NCBI RefSeq assembly: GCF_000661955.1
Contig: NZ_CP007597.1
Location: 1,605,605 to 1,669,604 of the forward strand
Length of the DNA stretch: 64,000 bases
DNA from: Stenotrophomonas rhizophila
Lineage (GTDB): Bacteria > Pseudomonadota > Gammaproteobacteria > Xanthomonadales > Xanthomonadaceae
Reading direction: 5' to 3'
Shown here: positions 45,309 through 54,290 of the stretch, in pieces
Layout of the letters: every line of letters begins with the position of its first letter
Numbering within the stretch: position 1 is the first letter of the stretch
Program-made: the position numbers and the translations under genes
The notes under the pieces: generated by a model
What the model was told of the DNA's origin: nothing
Seen by the model: the letters and a program-made list of their open reading frames with translations, nothing else
Databases searched by the model: none

Positions 45309-46236
45309 TTACTTGGCTCCGGCCGGCAACGGGTGCGTCGGCCTCTGGTTCGGGATCGGCTTCGTCAACAGCCACGGTCGTCTTCGCGACGGCGTTGTTT
45401 TCGGTTTCGTTCTGGGGCGCCGCGCGCTCGCCCGGCGCGGTATCGGGTTCGCCATCAGGGGCGGTCATTCCAGCGTCGTCGTCGCGGGGCGGCAACGGCG
45501 CTTTGGATTCGGTGTCTGCAACGGTATCGGTGGTGGGCGCGTGCCCGCCATCGGGTGAATTGTCCTGCGATTCGTCGTCACCTGCCAGTGGCGGGGTGTC
45601 GTCGTTTGCCGCGTCCCCGTCCAGCTCGGCATCGGGGGTGGCGGCGCCGGCGGCCAGGCGACCGGCCGGCTGGCCATCGCGGTCCAGCGGCAGCTGCGGT
45701 TCCAGTTCGCCCAGGTCGCGCAGCTCGGACAGCGGCGGCAGTTCGTCCAGGCGCTTGAGCCCGAAGTAGTCCAGGAAGCCCTTGGTGGTGCCGAACAGGG
45801 CCGGCTTGCCGGGTACGTCGCGGTGGCCGATCACGCGGATCCACTCGCGTTCTTCCAGCGCCTGGATGATGTTGCTGCTGACCGCCACGCCGCGCACCTG
45901 CTCAATTTCGCCGCGGGTGATCGGCTGGCGGTAGGCGATCAACGCCAGGGTTTCCAGGGTGGCGCGGGTGTAGCGGGTCTTGCGTTCGGTCCACAGCCGG
46001 GTGATGTAGCCGTGCACTTCATTGGTGACCTGGAAGCGGAAGCCGGAGGCCACCTCCACCAGCTCCACGCCGCGCTGGGCGCAGCCGTCGCGCAGCAGTT
46101 CCAGTGCGCGCTCGATGCTGCCCGGCGGCGCCGGTTCCTCTTCCGGGAACAGGCCCTGCAGCTGCGCCAGGGTCAGCGGCTGGCTGGAGGCCAGCAGCGC
46201 CCCTTCGACAATACGGTTGATCAGCGATTGATCCAT
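45301..46236 (-). CDS. scpB: Segregation and condensation protein ScpB with an acidic tail
   Basis: A 311-residue winged-helix partner of the Smc-ScpAB condensin. The first 185 residues are the conserved part (ARIVEGALL-like start, RYTRATLETLALIAYRQPIT, VSSNIIQALEEREWI, FGTTKGFLDYFGL). The remainder is acidic and Ala/Asp/Pro-rich (DDTPPLAGDDESQDNSPDGG) and probably disordered. ATG 46236 lies 15 bases after scpA. Confidence 0.92.
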   Translation of the reverse strand: MDQSLINRIVEGALLASSQPLTLAQLQGLFPEEEPAPPGSIERALELLRDGCAQRGVELVEVASGFRFQVTNEVHGYITRLWTERKTRYTRATLETLALIAYRQPITRGEIEQVRGVAVSSNIIQALEEREWIRVIGHRDVPGKPALFGTTKGFLDYFGLKRLDELPPLSELRDLGELEPQLPLDRDGQPAGRLAAGAATPDAELDGDAANDDTPPLAGDDESQDNSPDGGHAPTTDTVADTESKAPLPPRDDDAGMTAPDGEPDTAPGERAAPQNETENNAVAKTTVAVDEADPEPEADAPVAGRSQVNE

Positions 46237-46251
46237 GCGTGGGTCGGGTGC

Positions 46252-47157
46252 TCAGTCGGATGCGTTGGCGGCGTCGGCGTCGTCGAATTCGCTGTTGAAC
46301 TGCAGCGGTTCGTTGGTGTTGCCGGCAGCCAGGGATTTGACATAGATCGGCGCCAGCGGTGCTTCCTGGACGATGTCCAGCAGCTGTTCCTTGGCCAGTT
46401 CCAGCAGGGCCAGGAACGTCACCAGTACGCCCAGCTTGCCTTCTTCGGCGGTGAACAGCGATTCAAACCGGTAGAACCGGCCGTCTTCCAGCCGCCCCAG
46501 CACGTCGCCCATGCGCTGGCGCACGCTCAGGGCCTCGCGCTTGATCGCGTGGCCGGTGAACAGCTCGGCGCGCTTGAGCACGTCGTGCAGCGCCATCAGC
46601 ATTTCCTTCAGGTCCACCGGCGGCGGCAGCTTCACTGCGGCGCGGTCGGGCACGAAGGCATGTACCGGGGTGGTGTCGCGGTCCTGCCGGGGCAGGGCGT
46701 CGATATCTTCGGCAGCCTGCTTGAAACGTTCGTACTCCTGCAGCCGGCGCACCAGCTCGGCGCGCGGGTCGGCTTCCTCGCCCTCGATGCTGGGCGGCCG
46801 CGGCAGCAGCATCCGCGACTTCACTTCGGCCAGGATCGCCGCCATCACCAGGTACTCGGCCGCCAGTTCGAAGCGCAGCTCCTGCATGACGTTGATGTAC
46901 TCGACGTACTGCCGGGTGATCTCGGCCACCGGGATGTCCAGGATGTCCAGGTTCTGCCGACGGATCAGGTACAGCAGCAGGTCCAGCGGGCCTTCGAAGG
47001 CATCCAGGATGACTTCCAGCGCGTCCGGCGGAATGTACAGATCCTGCGGAATCTGCAGGACCGGTTGACCATGCACCACGGCCAGCGGCATTTCCTGCTG
47101 CTGTGGGGCGGTCGGCCGGATTTGCGGGTTCGCGTCGAGCGCGAGTTCGGAGGTCAT
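46252..47157 (-). CDS. scpA: Segregation and condensation protein ScpA
   Basis: The kleisin subunit of Smc-ScpAB, needed for chromosome compaction. It is 301 residues. The core starts with DAFEGPLDLLLYLIRRQNLD near residue 52. AAEYLVMAAILAEVKSRMLL follows near 98, and the C-terminal winged helix is near TFLALLELAKEQLLDIVQ. ATG 47157 was chosen over the TTG at 47160 one codon upstream. It precedes scpB and rluB in one minus-strand operon. Confidence 0.93.
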   Translation of the reverse strand: MTSELALDANPQIRPTAPQQQEMPLAVVHGQPVLQIPQDLYIPPDALEVILDAFEGPLDLLLYLIRRQNLDILDIPVAEITRQYVEYINVMQELRFELAAEYLVMAAILAEVKSRMLLPRPPSIEGEEADPRAELVRRLQEYERFKQAAEDIDALPRQDRDTTPVHAFVPDRAAVKLPPPVDLKEMLMALHDVLKRAELFTGHAIKREALSVRQRMGDVLGRLEDGRFYRFESLFTAEEGKLGVLVTFLALLELAKEQLLDIVQEAPLAPIYVKSLAAGNTNEPLQFNSEFDDADAANASD

Positions 47158-47502
47158 CAAGAGTGATGTCAGTATTGCAACGGACCGGTCGCCGCACCCT
47201 CAGCCGTTCCGGAACGCCCGGCGGCAGGATGGCAAGCCATGACACGCCTGGGTCGGCGCGGTTCCACACTTCAAACAGCAAGGCGCGCCGCGACGGGCAG
47301 CGACAGAACTACGGGGAGGTCGTCTACGTGTACTGGTGTGGGGCAGCGGGTCGATCGTCGGGCGGCGGTGAAGCCGTCTACCGGCGGGGCTGCTGCGTCC
47401 AGCCACGTGCAATGGAGCCAAGAGTACGGGTTCAGCCCGGCAGTGTCCAGCGAGCCGGGCTAGAATCGTCCCGTTCGTTTAGCTGAGCCTTGGGAGTTGC
47501 CT
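47158..47502. other. Divergent intergenic region without a gene
   Basis: About 345 bases between divergent scpA and the YciI-like gene. No supported gene or REP is visible. TAGAAT at 47461-47466 could be the -10 of the YciI-like and bolA transcript, but no good -35 sits upstream. TGGGAG at 47491-47496 is the ribosome site of the following gene. Confidence 0.5.
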
Positions 47503-47802
47503 GTGTGGTATGTGATTGAAGGCTATGACGGTGCCGATGTACTGGCGGCCCGGATGGCAGTGCGCGGCGCGCACCTGGCCCGTTTGACCGCCCTGCGCGA
47601 TGAGGGCCGGCTGCTGCTGGCCGGGCCGTGCCCGGCGATCGACAGCGAAGACCCGGGCCCGGCCGGGTTCAGTGGCAGCGTGGTGATCGCCCAGTTCGAC
47701 GCGCTGGAGCAGGCCCAGGCCTGGGCCGACGCCGACCCCTACGTGGCGGCCGGCGTCTACACCCGCGTCCAGGTGCGCCCGTTCCGCAAGGTCCTGCCGT
47801 GA
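47503..47802 (+). CDS. YciI-like protein
   Basis: A 99-residue YciI-family protein starting [18 protein letters not shown], with [20 protein letters not shown] and [23 protein letters not shown] 47503 was chosen because TGGGAG lies seven bases before it; TTG 47497 is in frame but overlaps that site. It overlaps bolA by four bases (GTGA), so the two are coupled. Function is unknown. Confidence 0.82.
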   Translation: MWYVIEGYDGADVLAARMAVRGAHLARLTALRDEGRLLLAGPCPAIDSEDPGPAGFSGSVVIAQFDALEQAQAWADADPYVAAGVYTRVQVRPFRKVLP

Positions 47803-48068
47803 CCCGGGTCGAGCAGATCCGGGCGGCCCTGCAGCAGGCCCTGGACCCGCAGTTGCTGGAGGTGGAGGACGACAGCCACCGCCACGCCGGCCACGAGGGC
47901 GCGCGCGATGGGCGCGGCCATTTCAATGTGCACATTGTCAGCGCCGCCTTCGAAGGCAAGCTGCCCCTTGCGCGCCACCGGGCCGTCTATGCCGCCCTCG
48001 GCACCCTGATGGACACCGATATCCACGCGCTGTCCATCCGCGCCGAAGCACCGGCCAAAAACGGCTGA
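47799..48068 (+). CDS. BolA family protein
   Basis: An 89-residue BolA-fold protein with the conserved [15 protein letters not shown] near residues 20-34 and [21 protein letters not shown]. BolA proteins partner monothiol glutaredoxins in Fe-S handling or affect morphology. Here the short form with a coupled YciI-like gene is the common Xanthomonadaceae arrangement. The start is GTG 47799, overlapping the previous stop. Confidence 0.9.
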   Translation: MTRVEQIRAALQQALDPQLLEVEDDSHRHAGHEGARDGRGHFNVHIVSAAFEGKLPLARHRAVYAALGTLMDTDIHALSIRAEAPAKNG

Positions 48069-48174
48069 AAGCCTTGTCCTGCCTTGTCCTGGCCAGTCCA
48101 GGACAGGGCCCCTGAAGACACTTTGATGTTACCGGCGGACGACATTTGCCTAACGTAGTGTTTACATTCAGGAT

Positions 48175-48188
48175 TGAAAACGCTTACA
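48175..48188. promoter_or_regulatory. LacI-family operator upstream of lacI-type gene
   Basis: TGAAAACGCTTACA fits TGNAANCGNTTNCA, the central-CG palindrome bound by many LacI-family proteins. It lies 45 bases before the GTG of the regulator gene, consistent with autoregulation. A site of the same pattern occurs at 52606-52619. Confidence 0.65.
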
Positions 48189-48232
48189 TTCCGCGCCAAG
48201 CCCCAGATCTCTAAGCCGTGGAGGGCGGCGAA

Positions 48233-49270
48233 GTGAACAAGGCAGCCATCACAATCAAAGATGTAGCCCGCGAAGCCCGGGTCTCCGTGGCCACGGTGTC
48301 GCGTGCGCTCAATGGACATGAAAATGTCGCCGAACCGGTCCGCAAGCTGGTGCTGGAGGTCGCTGCGCGTCTGCGCTACACCCCGCATGCCGCCGCGCGG
48401 AGCCTGAGCAGCCGGCGCACCAACACCATCGGTGTGGTGCTGCCGGACCTGTACGGTGAATTCTTCTCCGAGTTGATGCGCGGCATCGACGGGGTCGCCC
48501 GTGAGCGCCGCCAGCACCTGCTGGTGTCCAGCTACCACGGTGACCAGGAGCAGCAGGGCGCGGCCCTGCGCGCCATGCGCGGTCGCGTGGACGGTCTGCT
48601 GGTGTTGTCGCCGTATGCGGAAAGCCCCGGCTTCCTCACCGACAACCTGCCGCAGGCGCTGCCCACGGTCCTGATCAATACCTACCTGCCCGAGCAGGAT
48701 CATCCGGTGCTCAGCATCGATGACCATGCCGGCGCGATGGCCATGACCCGCCATCTGCTCGATGTCGGTCACCGCCGCATCGCCTTCATTTCCGGCCCGG
48801 ACCTCAACTTCGATGCGCGTGAGCGCCTGCGCGGTTTCCGCGACGCGCTGGCCGCGTTCGGAACCGATGCGGTGGGCATCGAGTTGCCCGGTGACTTTGA
48901 CGAAGCCTCCGGCCATCGCGCTGGACAGGAGTTGCTGGCAGCCGGCGCGCTGCCCGATGCGGTGTTCGCCGCCAACGACATGATGGCGCTGGGGTGCCTG
49001 TATGCGTTCGCGCAGGCAGGCGTGCGGGTTCCAGCCGATATCGCCCTGGCGGGCTTCGATGACATTCCGCTGGCGCGTTTCGTTCACCCTTCGTTGACGA
49101 CGATGCAGGTGAGTATCGCCGACCTCGGCGATAAGGCGATGACGCGTCTGTTGCAGTTGATGGACGGCAACAACACGGAAGTGGCCGGCGACAAGCAGAC
49201 GCTTGTTCCGCGCCTGATCGTGCGTGATTCGTGTAGGTCACGACCGTTGGTCGTGACGCCTTTGCTGTAA
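48233..49270 (+). CDS. LacI family transcriptional regulator
   Basis: A 345-residue repressor. The helix-turn-helix covers about residues 6-28 (TIKDVAREARVSVATVSRAL), followed by the hinge helix [18 protein letters not shown] and a periplasmic-binding-protein-like effector domain (GHRRIAFISGPDLNFDARER, AANDMMALGCLYAFAQAGVRVP). GTG 48233 has GGAGGG upstream. The last dozen residues (CRSRPLVVTPLL) are encoded by a SMAG unit at 49233-49257. It probably controls the sugar locus that follows through the two matching operators. Confidence 0.88.
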   Translation: MNKAAITIKDVAREARVSVATVSRALNGHENVAEPVRKLVLEVAARLRYTPHAAARSLSSRRTNTIGVVLPDLYGEFFSELMRGIDGVARERRQHLLVSSYHGDQEQQGAALRAMRGRVDGLLVLSPYAESPGFLTDNLPQALPTVLINTYLPEQDHPVLSIDDHAGAMAMTRHLLDVGHRRIAFISGPDLNFDARERLRGFRDALAAFGTDAVGIELPGDFDEASGHRAGQELLAAGALPDAVFAANDMMALGCLYAFAQAGVRVPADIALAGFDDIPLARFVHPSLTTMQVSIADLGDKAMTRLLQLMDGNNTEVAGDKQTLVPRLIVRDSCRSRPLVVTPLL

Positions 49271-49292
49271 ATCACGACCGTTGGTCGTGATG
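49233..49292. repeat. SMAG-type REP pair overlapping the end of the lacI-type gene
   Basis: GTAGGTCACGACCGTTGGTC continues to a full hairpin at 49233-49257. A second stem, ATCACGACCGTTGGTCGTGAT, is at 49271-49291. The first encodes the regulator's C-terminus. Confidence 0.8.
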
Positions 49293-49360
49293 CATTCAAA
49301 CCACGCTGTAAAAAAAACGACAGGGGCCGCAAAGACGGCCACCACCACCCGGAGATTTAC

Positions 49361-52300
49361 ATGACGTATTCCAATCACCGCAACCGAGCACCGGCGCGCA
49401 GTCTGCTGACCAGTGCACTGGTTACCTGCCTGATGCTGGGCGCCGCGCCGTCCCTGATGGCGCAGTCGGCCACCTCGTCGCTGCGCGGCCAGGTTGCCCA
49501 GGCCGAGGCCGGCACCGAAGTGACCGCCACCAACCTGGCCAGCGGCACCGTTCGCCGTGCCACCACCCGTGCCGACGGCAGCTACTCGCTGATGGGCCTG
49601 GACCCGGGCACCTATGACGTGGTGGCCAATGGCCAGACGCAGAAGGTGACGGTGACCGTGGCTTCGACCGCGACGCTGAACTTCAGCGGCGCGCCGGCCA
49701 ACGGCGGCACTGCCAACGCCACCAACCTGGACACGGTCAACGTCATTGCACCGACCCTGCTGCAGGAAGTGCGTACCTCCGAAGTGGGCAAGACCGTCAG
49801 CCTGCAGCAGATCCAGACCACCCCGCAGGTGTCGCGCAACTTCCTGGAGTTCGCCGACGCGGTGCCGGGCATGATCTTCACCCGCGATGCCAAGGGCAAC
49901 ACCTCGCTGCGCGGCGGTGCCACCAATGCCGACGGCACCAACGTCTACATCGACGGCGTGGGCCAGAAGAGCTACGTCAAGGGCGGCGGCGTGGCCGGCC
50001 AGTCCGGCAGCGCCGGCAACCCGTTCCCGCAGCTGGCCATCGGCGAATACAAGGTCATCAGCGGCAACTACAAGGCCGAGTACGGCCAAGTGTCGAGCGC
50101 GGCCGTGACCGCGGCGACCAAGTCCGGTACCAACGAGTTCAAGGGTGAAACCTTCTACCGTTACACCAACGAAGACATGCGCGCCAAGACCCCGGCGGAG
50201 CGTCAGTACGGCCAGACCAAGGAAGCATCGGCCGAGAAGGAATACGGGTTTGCATTGGGTGGCCCGATCATCCAGGACAAGGCCCACTTCTTCGTGACCT
50301 ACGAAGCCAAGCGCTTCGACCTGCCGGTCACCATCGCGCCGGAAGGCTCGGTCACCAACCGCGTCGGCCTGCTGCCGGCAGACGCCGCCGCCGGCCTCGG
50401 CCCGGCCAGCCAGCCGTTCGAGCAGGACCTGATCTTCGCCAAGATCGACTTCGAGCCGACCGACAACGATCGCATCGAACTGAGCTTCCAGGATCGCGAC
50501 GAGACCCAGCAGCAGTTCAGTGGCCAGACCGCGCCGGAAGCCGGCCGTGAAGTGGTCAACACCGACCGTCGTTACGCGCTGCGCTGGAACCACAGCGGTG
50601 AGCGTTACTACAACGAGCTGATGCTCACCCACGAAGATTCGTTCAACAACCCGACCCCGCTGACCCTGGGCAACGGCTTCACCTACACCGCGCCGGACGG
50701 CACCGAAGACCGCACCCTGGTGAAGATCGGTGGCGCCTCGGCACTGGATTCGCAGGTGAAGGGCCAGAAGGGCTGGGCGATTGAAGACAACCTGACCCTG
50801 GATGGCATCCAGTGGATGGGCGACCACACCATCAAGATGGGCGCCAAGTACAAGCAGATCGACCTGTACGCCTCCGATGCGGCGCAGATCAATCCGCAGT
50901 TCACCTACTCGCTGGGCGATGCGGACTTCCCGTCCGACATCCCGTACAAGGCGCAGTTCGTCAAGCCGGTGAACGGCGTAACGGGCGTGTCCGGCGAAGT
51001 GCGTTCGAAGTCCAAGCAGATCGGCCTGTTCATCCAGGACGACTGGCAGGTCAACGACCACCTGCAGCTGAACATCGGCCTGCGCTGGGACTACGAAAAG
51101 ACCCCGGCCTACCTGGACTTCGTGACCCCGCAGGCCGTGGTCGATGCGATCTACTCGCAGGACCCGCGCGCTGCCGCTGGCCAGACCTTCGCCGATACGC
51201 TGGCGCTGGGCGGGCTGGACATCAGCAACTACATCAGCAACGGCCACAACCGCAAGGCGTTCAAGGATGCCTGGCAGCCGCGCCTGGGCTTCTCGTATGA
51301 CATCAACGCCGACGAGCAGCACGTGATCCACGGTGGTGCCGGTCGTTCGTATGACCGCGACCTGTTCGACAACCTGCAGCTGGAAACCACCAAGCTGGCC
51401 CTGCCGCAGCCGACCATCTACTTCCGCAACCCGGCCACCGGCAGCTGCCTCAACGGCCAGGCTGCCTGCTATGACTGGAATCCGAACCTGCTCAACGGTA
51501 TCGGCAACCTGCAGTCCCTGGTCGGTTCGACCAGCAATGCCGGCCTGGAAGTGGATCTGCTCAACAACAACCTGAAGGTGCCGTACTCCGACCAGTTCAG
51601 CCTGGGCATGAGCAACCAGGTCGGTGACTGGCTGACCGACGCCACCATCGCCCGCACGCTGAGCTACGACGGCTTTGCCTTCACCCTGGGCAACCGTTAC
51701 CCGACCGGCCAGTTCTTCGATGACCCGCGCCTGTGCGGTGGCACCGACCCGGGCCTGAGCCAGGCCTGGAGCTGCAACGTGCCGGGCTTCGGCAGCCTGA
51801 TCATCGGTCAGCAGGGCATCAAGACCCGCGCTACCCAGGTCCTGCTGTCGGCGCAGAAGCCGTTCACCCAGGAAAGCGGCTGGGGTTCCTCGATCGCCTA
51901 CACCTGGACCACCGCGCGCCACAACCGCGACATCAACGAGAAGTACGCGTTCGACCGCGGCCTGATCGGCGACTACCCGACCATCCGTTCCAACGGCGCG
52001 CCGCGCCACCGCCTGGTGGTCACCGGTTCGTACGCGGGCTTCTGGGGCATCACCTTCGGCGGCAAGGTCACCCTGGCCACCCCGACTGCCGTCAATGACT
52101 GGTACGGCGTGCCGCAGGCCAGTGGCTATGACCTGCCGACCCCGCAGGCCGCGGTGCCCAACGCCAATGGCAAGTTCCTGCTGGGTGGCAAGATCTTCGG
52201 CTACCGTTCGGTCGATCTGCAGGCGACGAAGACGTTCAAGATGCCGGGCGAGACCGAGCTGTACGCGCGCATCGACATCATCAACGTGTTCAACTTCGAC

Positions 52301-52420
52301 AACTTCTCCAACTACAACTACGTCAAGACCAACGGCAAGCTGCAGGCCAGCTACAACGAGACCGGTGACATCATCGGTACGCCGCGCCAGGTCAAGGCGG
52401 AAGTCGGCTTCCGCTTCTGA
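49361..52420 (+). CDS. Oar-like TonB-dependent outer-membrane receptor
   Basis: A 1019-residue receptor. The signal peptide ends near APSLMAQS. Residues 36-110 form a carboxypeptidase-regulatory-like domain (SLRGQVAQAEAGTEVTATN). A plug follows (LLQEVRTSEVGKTVSLQQIQ, NADGTNVYIDGVGQKSY), then a large beta-barrel ending VKAEVGFRF. Such receptors import large ligands such as oligosaccharides with TonB-ExbBD energy. ATG 49361 has GGAG at 49351. Position between a LacI regulator and a GH144-type gene suggests glucan import. Confidence 0.9.
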   Translation: MTYSNHRNRAPARSLLTSALVTCLMLGAAPSLMAQSATSSLRGQVAQAEAGTEVTATNLASGTVRRATTRADGSYSLMGLDPGTYDVVANGQTQKVTVTVASTATLNFSGAPANGGTANATNLDTVNVIAPTLLQEVRTSEVGKTVSLQQIQTTPQVSRNFLEFADAVPGMIFTRDAKGNTSLRGGATNADGTNVYIDGVGQKSYVKGGGVAGQSGSAGNPFPQLAIGEYKVISGNYKAEYGQVSSAAVTAATKSGTNEFKGETFYRYTNEDMRAKTPAERQYGQTKEASAEKEYGFALGGPIIQDKAHFFVTYEAKRFDLPVTIAPEGSVTNRVGLLPADAAAGLGPASQPFEQDLIFAKIDFEPTDNDRIELSFQDRDETQQQFSGQTAPEAGREVVNTDRRYALRWNHSGERYYNELMLTHEDSFNNPTPLTLGNGFTYTAPDGTEDRTLVKIGGASALDSQVKGQKGWAIEDNLTLDGIQWMGDHTIKMGAKYKQIDLYASDAAQINPQFTYSLGDADFPSDIPYKAQFVKPVNGVTGVSGEVRSKSKQIGLFIQDDWQVNDHLQLNIGLRWDYEKTPAYLDFVTPQAVVDAIYSQDPRAAAGQTFADTLALGGLDISNYISNGHNRKAFKDAWQPRLGFSYDINADEQHVIHGGAGRSYDRDLFDNLQLETTKLALPQPTIYFRNPATGSCLNGQAACYDWNPNLLNGIGNLQSLVGSTSNAGLEVDLLNNNLKVPYSDQFSLGMSNQVGDWLTDATIARTLSYDGFAFTLGNRYPTGQFFDDPRLCGGTDPGLSQAWSCNVPGFGSLIIGQQGIKTRATQVLLSAQKPFTQESGWGSSIAYTWTTARHNRDINEKYAFDRGLIGDYPTIRSNGAPRHRLVVTGSYAGFWGITFGGKVTLATPTAVNDWYGVPQASGYDLPTPQAAVPNANGKFLLGGKIFGYRSVDLQATKTFKMPGETELYARIDIINVFNFDNFSNYNYVKTNGKLQASYNETGDIIGTPRQVKAEVGFRF

Positions 52421-52540
52421 TGCCAGCGTTACCCGGCACCGCCTTCTGGGCGGTGTCGGGGCAGTACCGCCGGTCGGCTTGGGTCCGCCGGCGGGACTGT
52501 ACAGGCGCTTGCCGTCCAAGGATGGGCAAGCGCGTGTGCG

Positions 52541-52565
52541 GTAGGTACCGACCGTTGGTCGGTAC
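52541..52565. repeat. Single SMAG-type REP
   Basis: GTAGGTACCGACCGTTGGTC continues to GGTAC. It lies between the TonB receptor and its terminator. Confidence 0.75.
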
Positions 52566-52573
52566 GCAGACGG

Positions 52574-52594
52574 TCCGCCCCGGCGGATTTTTTT
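52574..52594 (+). terminator. Terminator after the TonB-dependent receptor gene
   Basis: TCCGCC (52574-52579) pairs with GGCGGA (52582-52587), followed by seven T. It ends the lacI-receptor transcript and precedes the operator of the next operon. Confidence 0.8.
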
Positions 52595-52605
52595 GGATCG
52601 TGATC

Positions 52606-52619
52606 TGTAAACGATTTCA
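52606..52619. promoter_or_regulatory. LacI-family operator upstream of the GH144-ABC operon
   Basis: TGTAAACGATTTCA matches TGNAANCGNTTNCA fully, the same pattern as the site before the LacI gene. It lies between the terminator and the GH144-type gene, 54 bases before its ATG. The promoter itself is not obvious. Confidence 0.7.
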
Positions 52620-52672
52620 GCTTGGTTGAGGCTATGCTCTCCAGCACGAACATGCGCAAAAGGTGGTGGTCG

Positions 52673-54286
52673 ATGAATGCATCTCGGGTGGTGTCGCTGG
52701 CGTTGCTGTCCGTGGCCATGGCCGGTTGCCAGCAGCAGGCGCCGGACAAACCGGCAAAGCCGAAGCCGCCGGTGATCCTGGTTGAAGCCGACGTGCCGCC
52801 GCGCCCGATGAAGCCGGAGCTGCCGCCGCTGTTCGACGACATCGAACGCCGCACCTTCCAGTTCTTCTGGGATACCACCAACGAGGTCAACGGCCTCAGC
52901 CCCGACCGCTACCCGTCGCGCCCGTTTGCCAGCATCGCCTCGGTGGGCTACGCGCTCACCGCCTATCCGATCGGCGTGGAGAACGGCTGGGTCAGCCGTA
53001 CCCAGGCCGTGGACCGCACCCTGCTCACGCTGAAGTTCTTCCGCGACCTGCCGATGGGCCCGCAGCGCACCGGCAAGGGGGGCTACAAGGGCTTCTACTA
53101 CCACTTCCTGGACATGCAGCAGGGCCGTCGTTATGACAGCTGGGTGGAACTGTCCAGCGTGGATACCGCGCTGCTGATGATGGGCGTGCTGTTTGCCCAG
53201 TCCTACTACAGCGGTGACGACGCCCGCGAGAAAGAGATCCGCGAGATTGCCGACACGCTCTACAAGCGCGTGGACTGGCCGTGGCTGCAGCAGCGTGCGC
53301 CGCTGATCTCGATGGGCTGGTTCCCCGAAAGCGGCTTCATCGACCACGACTGGATGGGCTACAACGAGGCGATGATGGTCTACATCCTCGCGCTCGGCTC
53401 GCCGACCCACCCGGTCAGCCCGGACGCGTGGACGGTCTGGACGCGCACCTACGACAACGACTGGGGCGTGTACCAGGGCCAGGAATACCTGTCCTTCGGC
53501 CCGCTGTTCGGGCACCAGTACACGCATGTGTGGGTGGACTTCCGCGACATCCAGGATGCCTACATGCGCGAGCGTGGCAGCACCTACTTCCTCAACAGCC
53601 GCTCGGCCGCGCTGGCCCAGCGCGAGTACGCCATCGCCAACCCGATGAACTGGAAGGACTACGGCGAGAACGTGTGGGGCCTGACCGCCAGCGATGGCCC
53701 GCAGAACACCACCCAGGAATACCGCGGCGAACAGCGCCAGTTCCGCCATTACTCCTCGCGCGGCGCCGGCCTGCGCGAGAACTTCGATGACGGCACCATC
53801 GCCCCGACCGCAGCGATCGCCTCGGTGGTGTTCGCCCCGGAAGAAGTGATCCCGGCCACCGAAGAGATGCACAAGCGCTACGGCGACTACATCTATTCCA
53901 GCTACGGGTTCCTGGATTCGTTCAACCCCAGCTTCAACTACGACATCCCGATCAAGACCGGTCGGCTGGTGCCCGACCGCGGCTGGGTGGCCAGCGATTA
54001 CATCGGCATCGACCAGGGTCCGATCCTGACGATGATCGCCAACTACCGGAACGATTTCGTCTGGGACGTGATGAAGAAGAACGTGCACATCCGCAAGGGT
54101 CTGGAGCGCGCCGGTTTCAGTGGCGGCTGGCTCACCCCGGAAGGGGAGCAGCAGCCGATGGAGCTGCAGAAAGACGAGAAGGCCGCGTCGGCGCGCTCGG
54201 TCGGCATTGCCGAATCGCGCGCGGCGGCCGCCCAGGAACAGAAGAACAATGCCACCACCAACCGCAACCAGCAGCAGGGGAAGTAG
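52673..54286 (+). CDS. GH144-type glucanase lipoprotein
   Basis: A 537-residue lipoprotein with lipobox AMAGC at residues 15-19. The catalytic part starts near ERRTFQFFWDTTNEVNGLSP and contains SMGWFPESGFIDHDWMGYNE, typical of the glycoamylase-like domain (PF10091) now placed in GH144. Characterised GH144 enzymes cleave beta-1,2-glucan. ATG 52673 follows AGGTGG with a six-base spacer; ATGs at 52634 and 52652 are in frame. It is the first gene of the ABC operon. Confidence 0.88.
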   Translation: MNASRVVSLALLSVAMAGCQQQAPDKPAKPKPPVILVEADVPPRPMKPELPPLFDDIERRTFQFFWDTTNEVNGLSPDRYPSRPFASIASVGYALTAYPIGVENGWVSRTQAVDRTLLTLKFFRDLPMGPQRTGKGGYKGFYYHFLDMQQGRRYDSWVELSSVDTALLMMGVLFAQSYYSGDDAREKEIREIADTLYKRVDWPWLQQRAPLISMGWFPESGFIDHDWMGYNEAMMVYILALGSPTHPVSPDAWTVWTRTYDNDWGVYQGQEYLSFGPLFGHQYTHVWVDFRDIQDAYMRERGSTYFLNSRSAALAQREYAIANPMNWKDYGENVWGLTASDGPQNTTQEYRGEQRQFRHYSSRGAGLRENFDDGTIAPTAAIASVVFAPEEVIPATEEMHKRYGDYIYSSYGFLDSFNPSFNYDIPIKTGRLVPDRGWVASDYIGIDQGPILTMIANYRNDFVWDVMKKNVHIRKGLERAGFSGGWLTPEGEQQPMELQKDEKAASARSVGIAESRAAAAQEQKNNATTNRNQQQGK

Positions 54287-54290
54287 AGCA

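Noticed and set aside
43506..45758. A 750-codon plus-strand frame rich in Ala, Thr and Arg
   Set aside because: Antisense to rluB and scpB; the composition reflects the Gly/Pro-rich tail read on the other strand.
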